This document shows, one piece after another, positions 56,701-64,000 of a stretch of 64,000 bases of DNA. Position numbers and translations under genes: made by a program. Where the stretch lies: assembly GCA_019636235.1 (NCBI GenBank), contig JAHBXW010000012.1, forward strand, positions 1 through 64,000. Reading direction: 5' to 3'. This DNA comes from Planctomyces sp. GTDB taxonomy: Bacteria; Planctomycetota; Planctomycetia; Planctomycetales; Planctomycetaceae. The notes under the pieces were generated by a model that was given only the letters and a program-made list of their open reading frames with translations, had not been told where the DNA came from and did not search any database. Within the stretch, counting starts at the first letter, position 1. Each line of letters begins with the position of its first letter.

Positions 56701-57518
56701 CCGGCGGCGCGGACGCGCCCGATTCGGTGCACCTCTGCGACTACCCGCAGGTCGATCCGGCGCTGCTGGATGAGTCGCTGAACCACCGCATGGCGACGGC
56801 GCAGCGGGTCGTCACGATGGGGCATCGTTTGCGCGAGACGGCCGATCGCCGCGTGCGGCAGCCGCTGGCCGAACTGCGATATGCGGCGGCCAGCCCGCAG
56901 GACGCGGACGACATTTCCCGGCTGGCGGACGTCATCGCCGACGAGCTGAACGTCAAACAGCTCACGCGGAGGGACAATCTCGACGACCTGGTGCGGTATT
57001 CGTACAAGCCGAATCTCAAAACGCTGGGGCCCAAACTGGGCAAGCTTCTGAATGCGGTTCGCACGCAGTTGCCGGCGCTGCCCGAGGCGTCGCTGGCGCC
57101 GCTGCGGCGCGGGGAATCGGTGACGGTGACGATCGACGGGCAGCCCGTGACGCTGGCGCCGGAGGACGTGCTGGCGACGACGGAGCAGGCGACGGACTGG
57201 GCCTGTGCGGACGACGCGGGGGTGCAGATCGCGTTGTCGACGGTGTTGACGGATGGCCTGGTGCGCGAAGGCGCGGCGCGGGATTTCATCCGGCAGGTCC
57301 AGCAACTCCGGAAGGACCTGGACCTCGACGAGAACGAACGGATCGCGATCGTGTGGTCCGGCGGCGAGCAGGCGTCCCTGGCGCGGGCGCTTGATGAATG
57401 GCGGGACGCGATTCAGTCGGAGACCCGCGCGGACCGGATCGAACAGCGTCCGGACGTGACTGGCAAAACTGTCCCAGTGGGCGACGCCGATATCACCTTG
57501 GCGATCGCCCGGGCATGA
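53742..57518 (+). CDS. ileS: Isoleucyl-tRNA synthetase with unusual signature motifs
   Basis: 1,258 residues, longer than the ~940 of E. coli IleRS. The class-I HIGH region reads [18 protein letters not shown], so HIGH is replaced by HHAWG, and KMSKS is replaced by PMHKSDG. The CP1 editing domain ([32 protein letters not shown]) is intact and typical of IleRS. The synthetase core [14 protein letters not shown], the anticodon-binding domain and a long C-terminal region follow. Two low-complexity inserts (near residues 262-285 and 415-455, rich in Ser/Asp/Gly/Pro) interrupt the editing domain. The gene ends one base before the REP cluster. It resembles the eukaryote-like second IleRS group, but I cannot settle that by eye. 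Confidence 0.92.
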   Translation: MFQKADDPNFILGEHEVLRFWSERDVFHRLQRKNAGGPRWSFLDGPITANNPMGVHHAWGRTYKDAFQRYFAMLGRDQRFQNGFDCQGLWVEVEVEKELQLGTKRAIEEYGIDRFVRACKQRVLRFAARQTEQSIRLGYWMEWDDPDELRKLAEAIGSDTPVSYTTARGQQVSAPAEDVVARLGNPEWGGSYFTFSTENNETIWAFLKKCFNRRKIYQGHDVMPWSGRGGSAYSQMEVADGRRLTVHRSCFVRFPITSKPAALSETSPVDTSGADSARGDKPPGSEGEYLLIWTTTPWTLTSNVAAAVNPDLTYVRVRAKRDGAVYYLAKDNLESKRMEREFKEGFGRPEWQWPEGVPKLKTLAQIFKEQGGYEVEGELLGREMVGWRYAGPFDELKAQQTPGGFPPARIQDLPPDVSQQLLGWDALQGDASPGAPAALESHRVIDGGRDSKGSPNVTAGEGTGIVHIAPGCGDIDHKIGVELGLPIIAPLKEDGTFDDGFGPFTGRSSIDPATAQLVFDSLKEQGLLVYVEQYPHIYPHCWRTGDELVFRLVDEWFINMDWRDEIKDVTRAIEWLPESLQGQERELDWLTTMRDWMISKKRFWGLALPIWVNPDDPTDFEVMGSLAELKQRAIEGWEELEGHTPHRPWIDRVKIRSERTGATLTRVQDVGNPWLDAGIVPFSTLNYNERFSRDLLNWSDWYPADLVTESFPGQFRNWFYSLLALATMMRFQERGAAPNDPPITDPERKKPFRKLFGYRLVMNEEGKPMHKSDGTAIWFEEAAEQLGVDALRWLYLSQNPAQDLRFGTRHPDQPVTVPTPDGPIAETKEGVPVCRVTSKPVDEVRRQVLIPLWNSYAFFVNYARLDGFDPGLPTVPAAERPEIDRWLLSNLQSLIADCRSGFEAFDTARVCRAAEAFIDDLSNWYIRRNRRRFWRSRSEPGAGAAWDADKLAAYQTLYETLVTLTKLLAPCVPFLSERMHQNLVVAAGGADAPDSVHLCDYPQVDPALLDESLNHRMATAQRVVTMGHRLRETADRRVRQPLAELRYAAASPQDADDISRLADVIADELNVKQLTRRDNLDDLVRYSYKPNLKTLGPKLGKLLNAVRTQLPALPEASLAPLRRGESVTVTIDGQPVTLAPEDVLATTEQATDWACADDAGVQIALSTVLTDGLVREGAARDFIRQVQQLRKDLDLDENERIAIVWSGGEQASLARALDEWRDAIQSETRADRIEQRPDVTGKTVPVGDADITLAIARA

Positions 57519-57651
57519 TCAGCCTGCAGGGTGGGTCAAGCCTGTAGGGTGGGTCAAGCCTGCGCAGACCCACCGTCTCAAGGCCACATCGCATTGGCTT
57601 TCGCACGCGAGCGCAATCAATGGTGGGTCTCCTGCGTCGACCCACCCTACA
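57519..57651. repeat. REP/BIME repeat block left of the RAYT
   Basis: It begins directly after the ileS stop. Two 18-base direct repeats (agcctgcagggtgggtca, agcctgtagggtgggtca) lead into a REP with the stem GGGTGGGTC/GACCCACC (57546-57574), then about 50 unrelated bases, then an inverted REP (57621-57650, ending GACCCACCCTAC). The outer ends gtagggtgggtc and gacccaccctac are inverted copies of each other. Confidence 0.8.
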
Positions 57652-57772
57652 ATTTCGTGGGCCAACTTTGCTGACCCGTCGCCTCGACTGTGCAACGTTC
57701 GACGGACATAGTAGGTTATCATTTTGAACCTCTTTCCGTTCGATGCCAGCCACACTCCCCAGGGCCGGGAAC

Positions 57773-58321
57773 ATGTCGCAATATCGAAGAAACCTCGTGG
57801 CCGGCGGGGCCTACTTCTTCACAGTCGTCACTGCAGATCGGAGGCCGATTTTGACGACCCCGGTCGGCCGTGCGTGCCTGCGATACGCAATTCACACAGT
57901 CAGAAAGAAGCACCCCTTCACGGTCTTTTCCTGCACTCTGCTGCCGGATCATTTGCATGCAGTCTGGTTCCTGCCTGCCGACGACGCCCGGTATCCCCTC
58001 CGGTGGCGCCGGATCAAGGAAGTTTTCACGCGAACGTTTCTGTCGTCTGGCGGCCAGGAAGCCGTGGTTTCAGCCAGGCGCGCGGCCAGGCATGAACGCG
58101 GCGTCTGGCAGCGCCGGTACTGGGAGCACACCATTCGGGACGATGACGACCTGCGACGCTGCGTCGACTATTGCCATTGGAATCCAGTAAAGCACGGGCA
58201 CGTGTCGACGCCACGAGACTGGCCGTGGTCGACGTATCACCGGTTCGTAGCCTCGGGCGATTATGAAGAGCGCTGGGGGCAACACGATCCCGCCCCTGGT
58301 TTTGAATACGCCGGCGAATAA
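57773..58321 (+). mobile_element. REP-associated tyrosine transposase (RAYT)
   Basis: 182 residues from ATG 57773. It belongs to the Y1/IS200-type HUH transposases: GGAYFFTVVTADRRP at the start, the metal-binding His-x-His in LLPDHLHAVWFLP, and the RAYT tail WQRRYWEHTIRDDDD with the likely catalytic Tyr region CVDYCHWNPVKHG. RAYTs cut single-stranded DNA at REP hairpins and are normally single-copy, vertically inherited genes that move REP sequences rather than themselves. It is flanked on both sides by matching REP repeats, which is the defining arrangement. Confidence 0.9.
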
Positions 58322-58597
58322 GCCCGCAGGGTGGGTCAGACCTGCAGGGTGGGTCAAGCCTGTAGGGTGGGTCAAGCCTGCGCAGACCCACCGTCCTATC
58401 GCCACAGCGACTCGTCTTCATCGGCGCGTTATCACAGGTGGGTCTCCTGCGTCGACCCACCCTACGAACTGCCGGGCAGTTCAAGCCTGCAGGGTGGGCC
58501 AAGCCTGCGCAGACCCACCGTCTTATCGCCACAGCGATTCGTCTTCATCGGCGCGTTATCACAGGTGGGTCTCCTGCGTCGACCCACCCTACGAATC
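58322..58597. repeat. REP/BIME repeat block right of the RAYT, with tandem duplication
   Basis: It begins at the RAYT stop with three 18-base direct repeats of the agcctgcagggtgggtca type, then two near-identical copies of a ~114-base BIME (58355-58468 and 58483-58595, differing at about four or five positions). Each copy has a forward REP (gtagggtgggtc...gacccacc) and an inverted REP (ggtgggtctcctgcgtcgacccaccctac) around the same 40-base core. Any transcript would fold into several strong hairpins. Confidence 0.85.
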
Positions 58598-58632
58598 TAC
58601 GAATCTGCGCCGCCCTGCCTGACGCCGCGGCG

Positions 58633-59742
58633 TCAGCGCAACAGGGACACGGCCGTACGGCGGATGCGATCAAAATCGATCTCGCCTCCCAGGCCCGGGC
58701 CGCCCGGGGGACGCGCGAAACCCTCCGCGTCAATTTCGACGTCGCACAGCAATCCGAACTGGTGCGCGGCCGAGGGCTGCAGGACCTCATAATAACCGCA
58801 ATTCCGGATCGCCAGAATGACGTGCAGATTCGCGACATCGTTCAGCGAATTCGCCCCCATGTGCACCTCATAACGCATTCCGAACGCCTCGGCGAGATGC
58901 GCGGCCTTCAGCAGTGTTGTGATGCCGCCCTTCATTGCCACATCCCCCCGCAGGAAATCGGTGGCGCGTCTGGTGATCCAGGCCGCGTAATGCGTCAACC
59001 CGTTGGGAGGCGCCTCCGTCGCCATCACGGGCACCTTCAGCGCGGCGCACAGCGGCGGATAACTGTCGATCTGCGTATAAGGCAGCGGATCCTCATACCA
59101 TTCGAAGTCCAGCGCCTCGATCGCCCGACCCAGTTCCAGCGCGTCATCGCTGTTGTAGCTCCATACCGAATCCAGCATCAGCGCGAACTCGCCGCCTGCG
59201 GCCTGGCGCACGGCCTCGCACATCGCGGCCGCCTCCCGCCACGGATGCGAACTGTGCAGCTTGTACGCCTTCCAGCCCCGGGCCTGAAACGCGAGGGCCT
59301 GCTCGACATACGCCTCCGGCGAATCGTGCATCTGCGAACTGCAGTACGCGGGAACCTTGTCCCGGTATGCTCCCAGATACTGATACAGCGGCAGCCCCGC
59401 GGCTTTGGAGGCCAAGTCCCACAACGCCACGTCCATCGCGCCGATGGCGCGGACCGTCGTCCGCAGCCGCCGGGCCCACAGCGCCGCATTCAGACGCTCC
59501 CGCTCGAAGGGATTCTGCCCCAGGACCACCGGTTTCAGCACGCGGATCAGCGACTCCGCGTCCAGATCGACCGAATGCAGTGCGGAACCCAGAAACGCAT
59601 GCCCTTCCAGCCCGTCCGAAGTCGTCAGCGTCAACAGTCCCAGACGGCTGGGCGCGCCACCCACCTTGATGCTGGACGAATAATACGTGGTTGGTATGTT
59701 GTCCCAGGGGAAGACCTGCAGCGTAACGTCATCAACATGCAT
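58633..59742 (-). CDS. Enolase-superfamily (mandelate racemase/muconate lactonizing type) enzyme
   Basis: 369 residues from ATG 59742. The capping domain is N-terminal and the barrel carries the metal ligands Asp in LMLDSVWSYN, Glu in WYEDPLP and Glu in ATEAPP, then a His in VHMGANSLNDVANLH. At the KxK position of mandelate-racemase-type enzymes the sequence is YKLH, so the second Lys is replaced by His. These enzymes abstract a proton next to a carboxylate, as in sugar-acid dehydration or racemisation. It may act on a sugar acid. Divergent from the OpgC-like gene with an 79-base gap. Confidence 0.87.
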   Translation of the reverse strand: MHVDDVTLQVFPWDNIPTTYYSSSIKVGGAPSRLGLLTLTTSDGLEGHAFLGSALHSVDLDAESLIRVLKPVVLGQNPFERERLNAALWARRLRTTVRAIGAMDVALWDLASKAAGLPLYQYLGAYRDKVPAYCSSQMHDSPEAYVEQALAFQARGWKAYKLHSSHPWREAAAMCEAVRQAAGGEFALMLDSVWSYNSDDALELGRAIEALDFEWYEDPLPYTQIDSYPPLCAALKVPVMATEAPPNGLTHYAAWITRRATDFLRGDVAMKGGITTLLKAAHLAEAFGMRYEVHMGANSLNDVANLHVILAIRNCGYYEVLQPSAAHQFGLLCDVEIDAEGFARPPGGPGLGGEIDFDRIRRTAVSLLR

Positions 59743-59821
59743 CGGTTGACAGCCTGTCAGTAGCGATTCCCCGGGCGCGGAAGGCGGGATTCTAGCGGGC
59801 CGCTGACGGCGGGGCCACCAA

Positions 59822-60928
59822 ATGCTCAAACGCCGGAAACAGCCTCATGTCCGGTTCAAGACGCCTCCCGGCGAGCCAGCGTGCGCGGCCAGCGGCGCTC
59901 GCGACGATCGGCTGGACCTGATTCGCGGGCTGGCCCTGTTGATCATCATCGTGGATCACTGGCCGGACGCGGGCCTCGCTCGATTCACGCCGCGGGCGAT
60001 GGGGCTGTCCGACATGGCCGAAGCGTTTGTCTTTGTGTCGGGCGTCAGCCTGGGACTCGCTGGCATGCGGCGTCTGCTGCGGGACGGCTGGTGGGCGACG
60101 GCGTCACGGGCCGTGCGGCGGGCTCTGCAGATCTGGGGCGCGTTTGTGCTGACCACGGTCGGCTTGGTGCTGCTGCGCTCTGGCCCGGGCGAATGGAAGT
60201 GGGCTGACTGGGGGCGGCCGGGGAGCGATGCGCTGCTTCTCCGTTCCGGCGCCGGGAACCTGGGCATCCTGCCGATGTACTTTGTGCTGGTCGTGGCGGC
60301 GCCTCTGCTGTTGCGGGGGGCGCGGACGCATCCCGGGGCGCTGACGGTTAGTTCGCTGGCGATGTGGGCCTGCGTGCAGGTCTGGCCGGAGGCCACCGCG
60401 CTGCCCGAGCCGTGGCGAATCGCCTGGGGATACCACCCTGCGGCGTGGCAGACGCTATTCGTCCTGGGACTGCTGATCGGCAGCCGATTGGCGCGGAAGC
60501 GAAGCGAGTTGTCAGCGGCGTTGCCGTGGAGAGCGCTCGCGGCACTCGCCGTCGTGGGGACGATGCTCGTGATGGGCACGAGCGTCTTGAGGGACGCGGC
60601 GCCGGAGACGACGACCGCCTGGGCGCGGAAGTCGACTCTGGGTCCGTTGCGGCTGGCGCATTTCGGAGGTCTGGCGGCGCTGGGCGTTGTGGCGTGTTCG
60701 TTGTGGCCGACGTTTGCCAGACGCTGGTGGCTGGCCCCGTTGCGTCGCTGCGGGCAATGGCCGTTGACGGTGTTCTGCACGGGGGAGCTGTTCGTGGCCA
60801 TGGCGATAGCTCGCCGATCGCCGGACGCTGACGGAGGGGGACCTGGGCTGGCCGCCGCATTGGTCGCGTGCATCGCGGCGGCGGAGATCGCGCAGGTGAT
60901 CCGCGGTCGGTTCAAACGCACTGCCTGA
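59822..60928 (+). CDS. OpgC-like membrane acyltransferase
   Basis: 368 residues. The opening RDDRLDLIRGLALLIIIVDHWPD contains the Arg-Leu-Asp...Arg-Gly...Asp-His pattern of OpgC/acyltransferase-3 type proteins; about ten membrane helices follow. OpgC transfers succinyl groups to periplasmic glucans in proteobacteria; relatives acylate other sugars. GTSVLRDAAPE and WWLAPLRRCGQWPLTVFCTGEL are further conserved-looking segments. No opgG/opgH glucan genes are nearby, so the acceptor is unknown. It converges on the photolyase gene with an 11-base gap. Confidence 0.82.
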   Translation: MLKRRKQPHVRFKTPPGEPACAASGARDDRLDLIRGLALLIIIVDHWPDAGLARFTPRAMGLSDMAEAFVFVSGVSLGLAGMRRLLRDGWWATASRAVRRALQIWGAFVLTTVGLVLLRSGPGEWKWADWGRPGSDALLLRSGAGNLGILPMYFVLVVAAPLLLRGARTHPGALTVSSLAMWACVQVWPEATALPEPWRIAWGYHPAAWQTLFVLGLLIGSRLARKRSELSAALPWRALAALAVVGTMLVMGTSVLRDAAPETTTAWARKSTLGPLRLAHFGGLAALGVVACSLWPTFARRWWLAPLRRCGQWPLTVFCTGELFVAMAIARRSPDADGGGPGLAAALVACIAAAEIAQVIRGRFKRTA

Positions 60929-60939
60929 CGACTTCGACG

Positions 60940-62364
60940 CTACTTCGACAGCCCCGCGAAGATTTCGAGCGCCCGAGTCCGCGCCTCGGCGTGGTCGACA
61001 ATCGGTCGTGGGTAGGATGCCCCCAGTGCGACCCCGGCGGCGGCCAGCACGTCCTCCGGCGCGTTCCAGGGCTCGTGAATCCAGCGGGTCTCCAGCGCCG
61101 CCAGCTCCGGGACCCAGCGGCGGACGTACTCGCCTTCATGATCGAACTTCTTGCCCTGCAGCACGGGATTGAAGATCCGGAAGTATGGAGCGGCATCGGC
61201 GCCGCAGCCGGAAACCCACTGCCAGCCCAGAGTGTTGTTGGCCAGGTCGGCGTCGACGAGCGTGTCCCAGAACCAGCGCGCCCCCTCGCGCCAGGAGATC
61301 AACAGGTCCTTCGTCAGAAATGATCCGACGATCATCCGCACGCGGTTGTGCATCCAACCCGTACGCCACAACTCACGCATGCCGGCGTCCACGATCGGGT
61401 AGCCCGTCCGGCCCTGCTGCCAGGCGTGAAGCGGCCGTCGCCCCCGGCTCCAGGGGAACTCGCGAAACTCCGACCGCAGCGGCACGAAGGCGGTCTCGGG
61501 AAAGTGGTGCAGGATGTAATGGGCAAACTCGCGCCAGCCGATCTCCGAGAGATAGACGCGCGCCGCCTCGGGGTCTTTCGCGCGCTGTCGAACGGCCGCC
61601 CAGATCTGGCGCGGGCTGATCTCTCCGAAATGAAGATGCGGCGAGAGGCGGGATGACCCGCGGACGGCGGGCAGGTTTCTCTGCGCGGGATACTCATCGA
61701 GGACGTCGAAGAACTGCGTCAGCGCCTGCCGGGCGCCGGCCTCGCCGGGCGTCCACCGGTCGGGGAACTCCGCGTCCCAGGGGATCTTCGGGAGCAGCCC
61801 GAATGACTCCAGCGGTTCGGACTCGGGCCAGGCGGAGGGCGGCGACAGGTCCTTCGGCGGGGGCAGCGGCGGCTCCGGTTCGCCCGATGCCAGGCAGGCC
61901 TTCCAGAACGGCGTGAACACCTGAAACGGGCGCCCCTGCCGATTGCTGATCGTTTCCGGTGGATACAGCAGCGAAGAGTTCAGTCGCCGCGCGACGAGGC
62001 CGCGGCGCTCGAGCGCCTCGGTCAGCTGGCGGTCGCCGACGCGCCCCTGCGGATCGGAGCGGCAGCTCCACACGACGCCCCGCGCACCGCTGTCCTGAAC
62101 CAGCTGCAGCAGCCCTTCTTCAGCCGCGCCCGATCGGAGAATCAGCCGCGAGCCGCGTTCGCGAAGTTCACGGTCCAGTGCGTTCAGCGAGTGGTGCAGC
62201 CACCAGCGGCTCGCGGCCCCCGGCGCCCAGTCGTTTCCAGAGTCGGCCATCGGAAGCGCTACGGGGATGACGGCACCCCCCTGCTCCTGCGCGGCGAACC
62301 AGCCCGGGTGGTCGTGCAGCCGGAAGTCGTTGTGCAGCCAAAGCAGGAGGGGCGCGGCATTCAT
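60940..62364 (-). CDS. phrB: Deoxyribodipyrimidine photo-lyase (class I cryptochrome/photolyase family)
   Basis: 474 residues from ATG 62364, with GGGGA upstream; the frame's longer start at 62424 lies inside the first operator-like palindrome. The N-terminal antenna domain starts LLLWLHNDFRLHDHPGW. The FAD domain carries SSRLSPHLHFGEISPRQIW, TGYPIVDAGMRELWRTGWMH, RMIVGSFLTKDLLISW and DADLANNTLGWQW; the Asn-rich NN and the Trp residues are those of DNA-repairing photolyases, so it should reverse cyclobutane dimers using blue light. It is divergent from a sigma-70 family factor, a pairing that suggests stress- or light-controlled expression. Confidence 0.94.
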   Translation of the reverse strand: MNAAPLLLWLHNDFRLHDHPGWFAAQEQGGAVIPVALPMADSGNDWAPGAASRWWLHHSLNALDRELRERGSRLILRSGAAEEGLLQLVQDSGARGVVWSCRSDPQGRVGDRQLTEALERRGLVARRLNSSLLYPPETISNRQGRPFQVFTPFWKACLASGEPEPPLPPPKDLSPPSAWPESEPLESFGLLPKIPWDAEFPDRWTPGEAGARQALTQFFDVLDEYPAQRNLPAVRGSSRLSPHLHFGEISPRQIWAAVRQRAKDPEAARVYLSEIGWREFAHYILHHFPETAFVPLRSEFREFPWSRGRRPLHAWQQGRTGYPIVDAGMRELWRTGWMHNRVRMIVGSFLTKDLLISWREGARWFWDTLVDADLANNTLGWQWVSGCGADAAPYFRIFNPVLQGKKFDHEGEYVRRWVPELAALETRWIHEPWNAPEDVLAAAGVALGASYPRPIVDHAEARTRALEIFAGLSK

Positions 62365-62403
62365 GGTTCCCCGATTGAACACAATGGCCTGCCGACTGAA
62401 CAG

Positions 62404-62418
62404 AACGTTTTGAACGTT
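62404..62418. promoter_or_regulatory. 15-bp palindrome, phr-proximal operator candidate
   Basis: AACGTT-TTG-AACGTT is a perfect palindrome around a 3-base centre; it can also be read as a tandem direct repeat of gaacgtttt. It lies 40 bases before the photolyase ATG in the divergent region. A second, closely similar palindrome follows 52 bases away. Confidence 0.6.
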
Positions 62419-62455
62419 TTTCACTCGACAGAGGAAATTTCTGTGTTATCGTGTG

Positions 62456-62470
62456 ACCGTTTTGAACGGT
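62456..62470. promoter_or_regulatory. 15-bp palindrome, sigma-proximal operator candidate
   Basis: ACCGTT-TTG-AACGGT is a perfect palindrome sharing 13 of 15 bases with the copy at 62404. It sits just downstream of a candidate rightward promoter (TCGACA at 62425-62430, 16 bases, TATCGT at 62447-62452), where a repressor would overlap the start site. It is 44 bases before the sigma-factor ATG. Confidence 0.6.
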
Positions 62471-62514
62471 TTTGAGGCCAGTCCGTTTATTCCTCGTCGA
62501 CTGGAGCAGAGACC

Positions 62515-63411
62515 ATGGCCGCCCGCTTGAAAGTACGTTCCCGGTCCGCGGATCCGGACCTGATCGCACGCGCCGAACGGCTCCTTGACCGGGAAATCTC
62601 GTTCATCTACAGCCGATCGTTCGAGCAGCTCAGCGAACAGCACGTCGCCCTGCCCGCGGCGCAGCAGCTGTTCCGGAGAGACGCCGGCAGCCCGCCGGGT
62701 TCTTCCGGCGTGGGGGACCTGCTGACCGCCGAGGGGGAGGCGGCGCTGTTCCGGCGCATGAACTTTCTGAAGTTTCAGGCCAGTCGGCTGCGGGCGCGGT
62801 TGTCGCGGAGACGGCCCAGCCGGGCCGCCGTCGAGAGGATGGAACGGCTGCTCGCCGAGGCTGCGGAAGCCCGGGCGATCATCGCCGAGGCGAATTTGCG
62901 GCTGGTCGCCAAGCTGGCCCGCAAGCTGGGGCGGGGCGACTGCTTTGACGACTTCCGCAGCGAAGGGCACGCCATCCTGCTGTATTCCATCGACATGTTC
63001 GACGTCGATCGCGGGTTTCGGTTCAGCACGTACGCGACGCACGCGGTGCAGCGGCATCTGTACCGGCAGTTGCAGCGGCGATCGCGTCGGCTGCAGCGGG
63101 AGACGTCGACGCCGGCGGACGTGCTGGCGGATTCCGTGCCGGCGGCGGATGTCGATGAAGGGCTTCCGGAGGTGGACCCGCAACTGGCGCGGCGGATGCT
63201 GGCGATGATGCATGAGCATCTCGAGCCGCGAGAGCTGTCGATTCTGCGATCACGATTTGGCCTGGGGGGCGGCCCGGGGCAGCCGCTGCGAGCCGTGGCC
63301 CACCAACTGGGGCTGAGCAAGGAGCGGGTGCGGCAATTGCAGAACCGGGCGCTCGAGAAGCTGCGTGTGCTGCTGGCTCCGCTGGGCGGGCAGTCGCTGG
63401 CGTTGGGCTGA
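62515..63411 (+). CDS. Sigma-70 family RNA polymerase sigma factor divergent from photolyase
   Basis: 298 residues, with GGAG 9 bases before the ATG. It has a ~110-residue N-terminal part, region 2 (EANLRLVAKLARKLG, DCFDDFRSEGHAILLYSIDMFD, FRFSTYATHAVQRHLYRQ), a short linker and region 4 with the helix-turn-helix (LRAVAHQLGLSKERVRQLQ). Region 2.4/4.2 wording is that of RpoD-related group factors rather than ECF. Region 1.1 is absent and region 3 is short. Its location next to phr and the shared palindromes suggest a stress-induced alternative sigma factor (inference). Confidence 0.9.
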   Translation: MAARLKVRSRSADPDLIARAERLLDREISFIYSRSFEQLSEQHVALPAAQQLFRRDAGSPPGSSGVGDLLTAEGEAALFRRMNFLKFQASRLRARLSRRRPSRAAVERMERLLAEAAEARAIIAEANLRLVAKLARKLGRGDCFDDFRSEGHAILLYSIDMFDVDRGFRFSTYATHAVQRHLYRQLQRRSRRLQRETSTPADVLADSVPAADVDEGLPEVDPQLARRMLAMMHEHLEPRELSILRSRFGLGGGPGQPLRAVAHQLGLSKERVRQLQNRALEKLRVLLAPLGGQSLALG

Positions 63412-63537
63412 GCGGCCGCGAGTCAGCTGGCGGCGCAGAATTGGCGCTCGTCGCTGGGCCAGCGCGTGCCGGCCGAGAGTCAGCGCGGCGTCCTCCCGGA
63501 CCCTGAGGCCGCCGCGCGCCGTCCTGAAAACACGAAC

Positions 63538-63565
63538 AGCCCGCTTCGGCGTCACGAAGCGGGCT
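63538..63565. terminator. Bidirectional terminator between sigma and Tyr-rich genes
   Basis: Perfect 11-bp stem, 63538-63548 (agcccgcttcg) with 63555-63565 (cgaagcgggct), 6-base loop gcgtca, flanked rightward by ttgtcgtct. It lies between convergent stops at 63411 and 63592. Confidence 0.8.
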
Positions 63566-63591
63566 TGTCGTCTGGTCATCGCCCCCGGAAA

Positions 63592-63891
63592 TCAGAACAC
63601 GTCAAGCACGTAGTGGTACCCGGAGTGGTACGGCTTCTTGGACGGGTAGAAGTTGTGCCAGCTCGAGTTGTACACCGGAATCTGCTTCTGGACCGGGTAC
63701 TTGTAGTACATGTGGTCGTAGCTCTCCGGCAACTTCTGGAAGTTGTGCGGGTAGTAGACGTACGGGTAGTAATAGAACCGCTGCCAGTTCGACGGCTGTC
63801 CGGGCGGAGCGGCCTGAGCCTGGCTGGCGATGGCCGCCGTGACGGCGACGACCGCCACGATGACGCATTGGGAAAGTGCTCGCTTCAACAT
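63592..63891 (-). CDS. Small Tyr-rich exported protein
   Basis: 99 residues from ATG 63891, with AGGAG 9 bases upstream. A signal peptide (MLKRALSQCVIVAVVAVTAA, cleavage after about AQA) precedes a mature chain of about 70 residues packed with Tyr, Pro, His and Phe (RFYYYPYVYYPHNFQ, YDHMYYKYPVQKQ, HSGYHYVLDVF). There is no Cys in the mature part. Tyr/Pro-rich exported proteins of this kind recur in planctomycetes with no known function; a surface or wall-associated structural role is a guess. Confidence 0.75.
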   Translation of the reverse strand: MLKRALSQCVIVAVVAVTAAIASQAQAAPPGQPSNWQRFYYYPYVYYPHNFQKLPESYDHMYYKYPVQKQIPVYNSSWHNFYPSKKPYHSGYHYVLDVF

Positions 63892-64000
63892 GCACCCGTG
63901 CTCCTGCGACCAAACGTGAGCCGCTCTTGAGGGTTGACCGGCCACGACTTCCGGCGGCGTTCGCCCGCAATCCGAAAGGCATTACCCTCAGTACAATCGG

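Noticed and set aside
55062-57305. 747-codon open frame opposite ileS
   Set aside because: IleRS motifs run along the plus strand throughout. The antisense frame is Arg/Gln/Val-rich with no motif.
58322-58597. CRISPR array
   Set aside because: The repeats are palindromic REP units with unequal spacing and near-identical 'spacers'. No cas genes are in the window.
1-64000. tRNA, rRNA, prophage or antiphage defence island
   Set aside because: No tRNA cloverleaf, rRNA segment, integrase, phage structural gene or known defence gene was recognised. The window is mostly core and metabolic genes with one RAYT.

Overview
The window is a high-GC bacterial chromosome segment, most likely from a planctomycete (Planctomycetaceae). 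Evidence for this is the mix of a secreted Cys-type sulfatase, a Tat-exported Gfo/Idh/MocA oxidoreductase, a DUF1080 (3-keto-disaccharide hydrolase-like) protein, a lipoprotein-type leucine-rich-repeat protein, an ECF sigma factor with the look of the Planctomycetaceae-specific subfamily, a giant FHA/coiled-coil membrane protein and a small Tyr-rich secreted protein. Genes are densely packed, often in two-to-five gene runs that change strand. I see no rRNA, tRNA, CRISPR array, prophage or classical IS; the only mobile-type element is a REP/RAYT locus near 57.5-58.6 kb.

Layout. 0-3 kb: an edge-truncated unknown gene, a small secreted protein, a DTW/Tsr3-superfamily protein and an M16 zinc peptidase. 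3.4-7.8 kb: a partial dcw cluster, murE-murF-mraY; MurE carries the DNPR motif of meso-diaminopimelate ligases, so the organism should make peptidoglycan. 7.9-18.4 kb: a lipoprotein that joins a Cys-phosphatase domain to a C-terminal CXXCH haem site, then a leftward run of sulfatase, CPA2 antiporter, Gfo/Idh/MocA, purH, DUF1080 and an S41 protease preceded by csrA. 19-27 kb: a receiver-like/LRR composite ORF, a DASS anion transporter, hisI, a cytochrome P450, def and a PPi-type phosphofructokinase. 27.5-37.2 kb: the 1,724-residue FHA/coiled-coil protein, then a leftward run rluB, ECF sigma, trpC, Nudix and a Tat-exported unknown.

37.4-47 kb: two short-chain dehydrogenase-type enzymes meeting tail to tail, a polytopic membrane protein, and a lipid-modification operon (FAD oxidoreductase, DUF1365, cyclopropane-fatty-acid-synthase family) divergent from a MerR/B12-domain regulator of the CarH/LitR type whose two cobalamin histidines are replaced. 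47.3-52.7 kb: an information-processing run dnaX-ybaB-recR-rpoN-scpB; dnaX contains a run of ten A that would give a short gamma-like product. 52.9-63.9 kb: a polyacidic small protein, ileS, the RAYT with its REP repeats, an enolase-superfamily enzyme, an OpgC-like membrane acyltransferase, a photolyase divergent from a sigma-70 family factor with two 15-bp palindromes between them, and a Tyr-rich exported protein.

How the parts relate: the MerR/B12-type regulator, the lipid-modification operon, the photolyase and its divergent sigma factor look like pieces of a light or photo-oxidative stress response split over two loci (inference). The sulfatase, Gfo/Idh/MocA and DUF1080 genes fit the planctomycete habit of degrading sulfated or modified polysaccharides. 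Start codons were moved from the longest ORF where a signal peptide, a Shine-Dalgarno sequence or family length supported a shorter protein. All functional calls are read from sequence motifs by eye; no database search was run.
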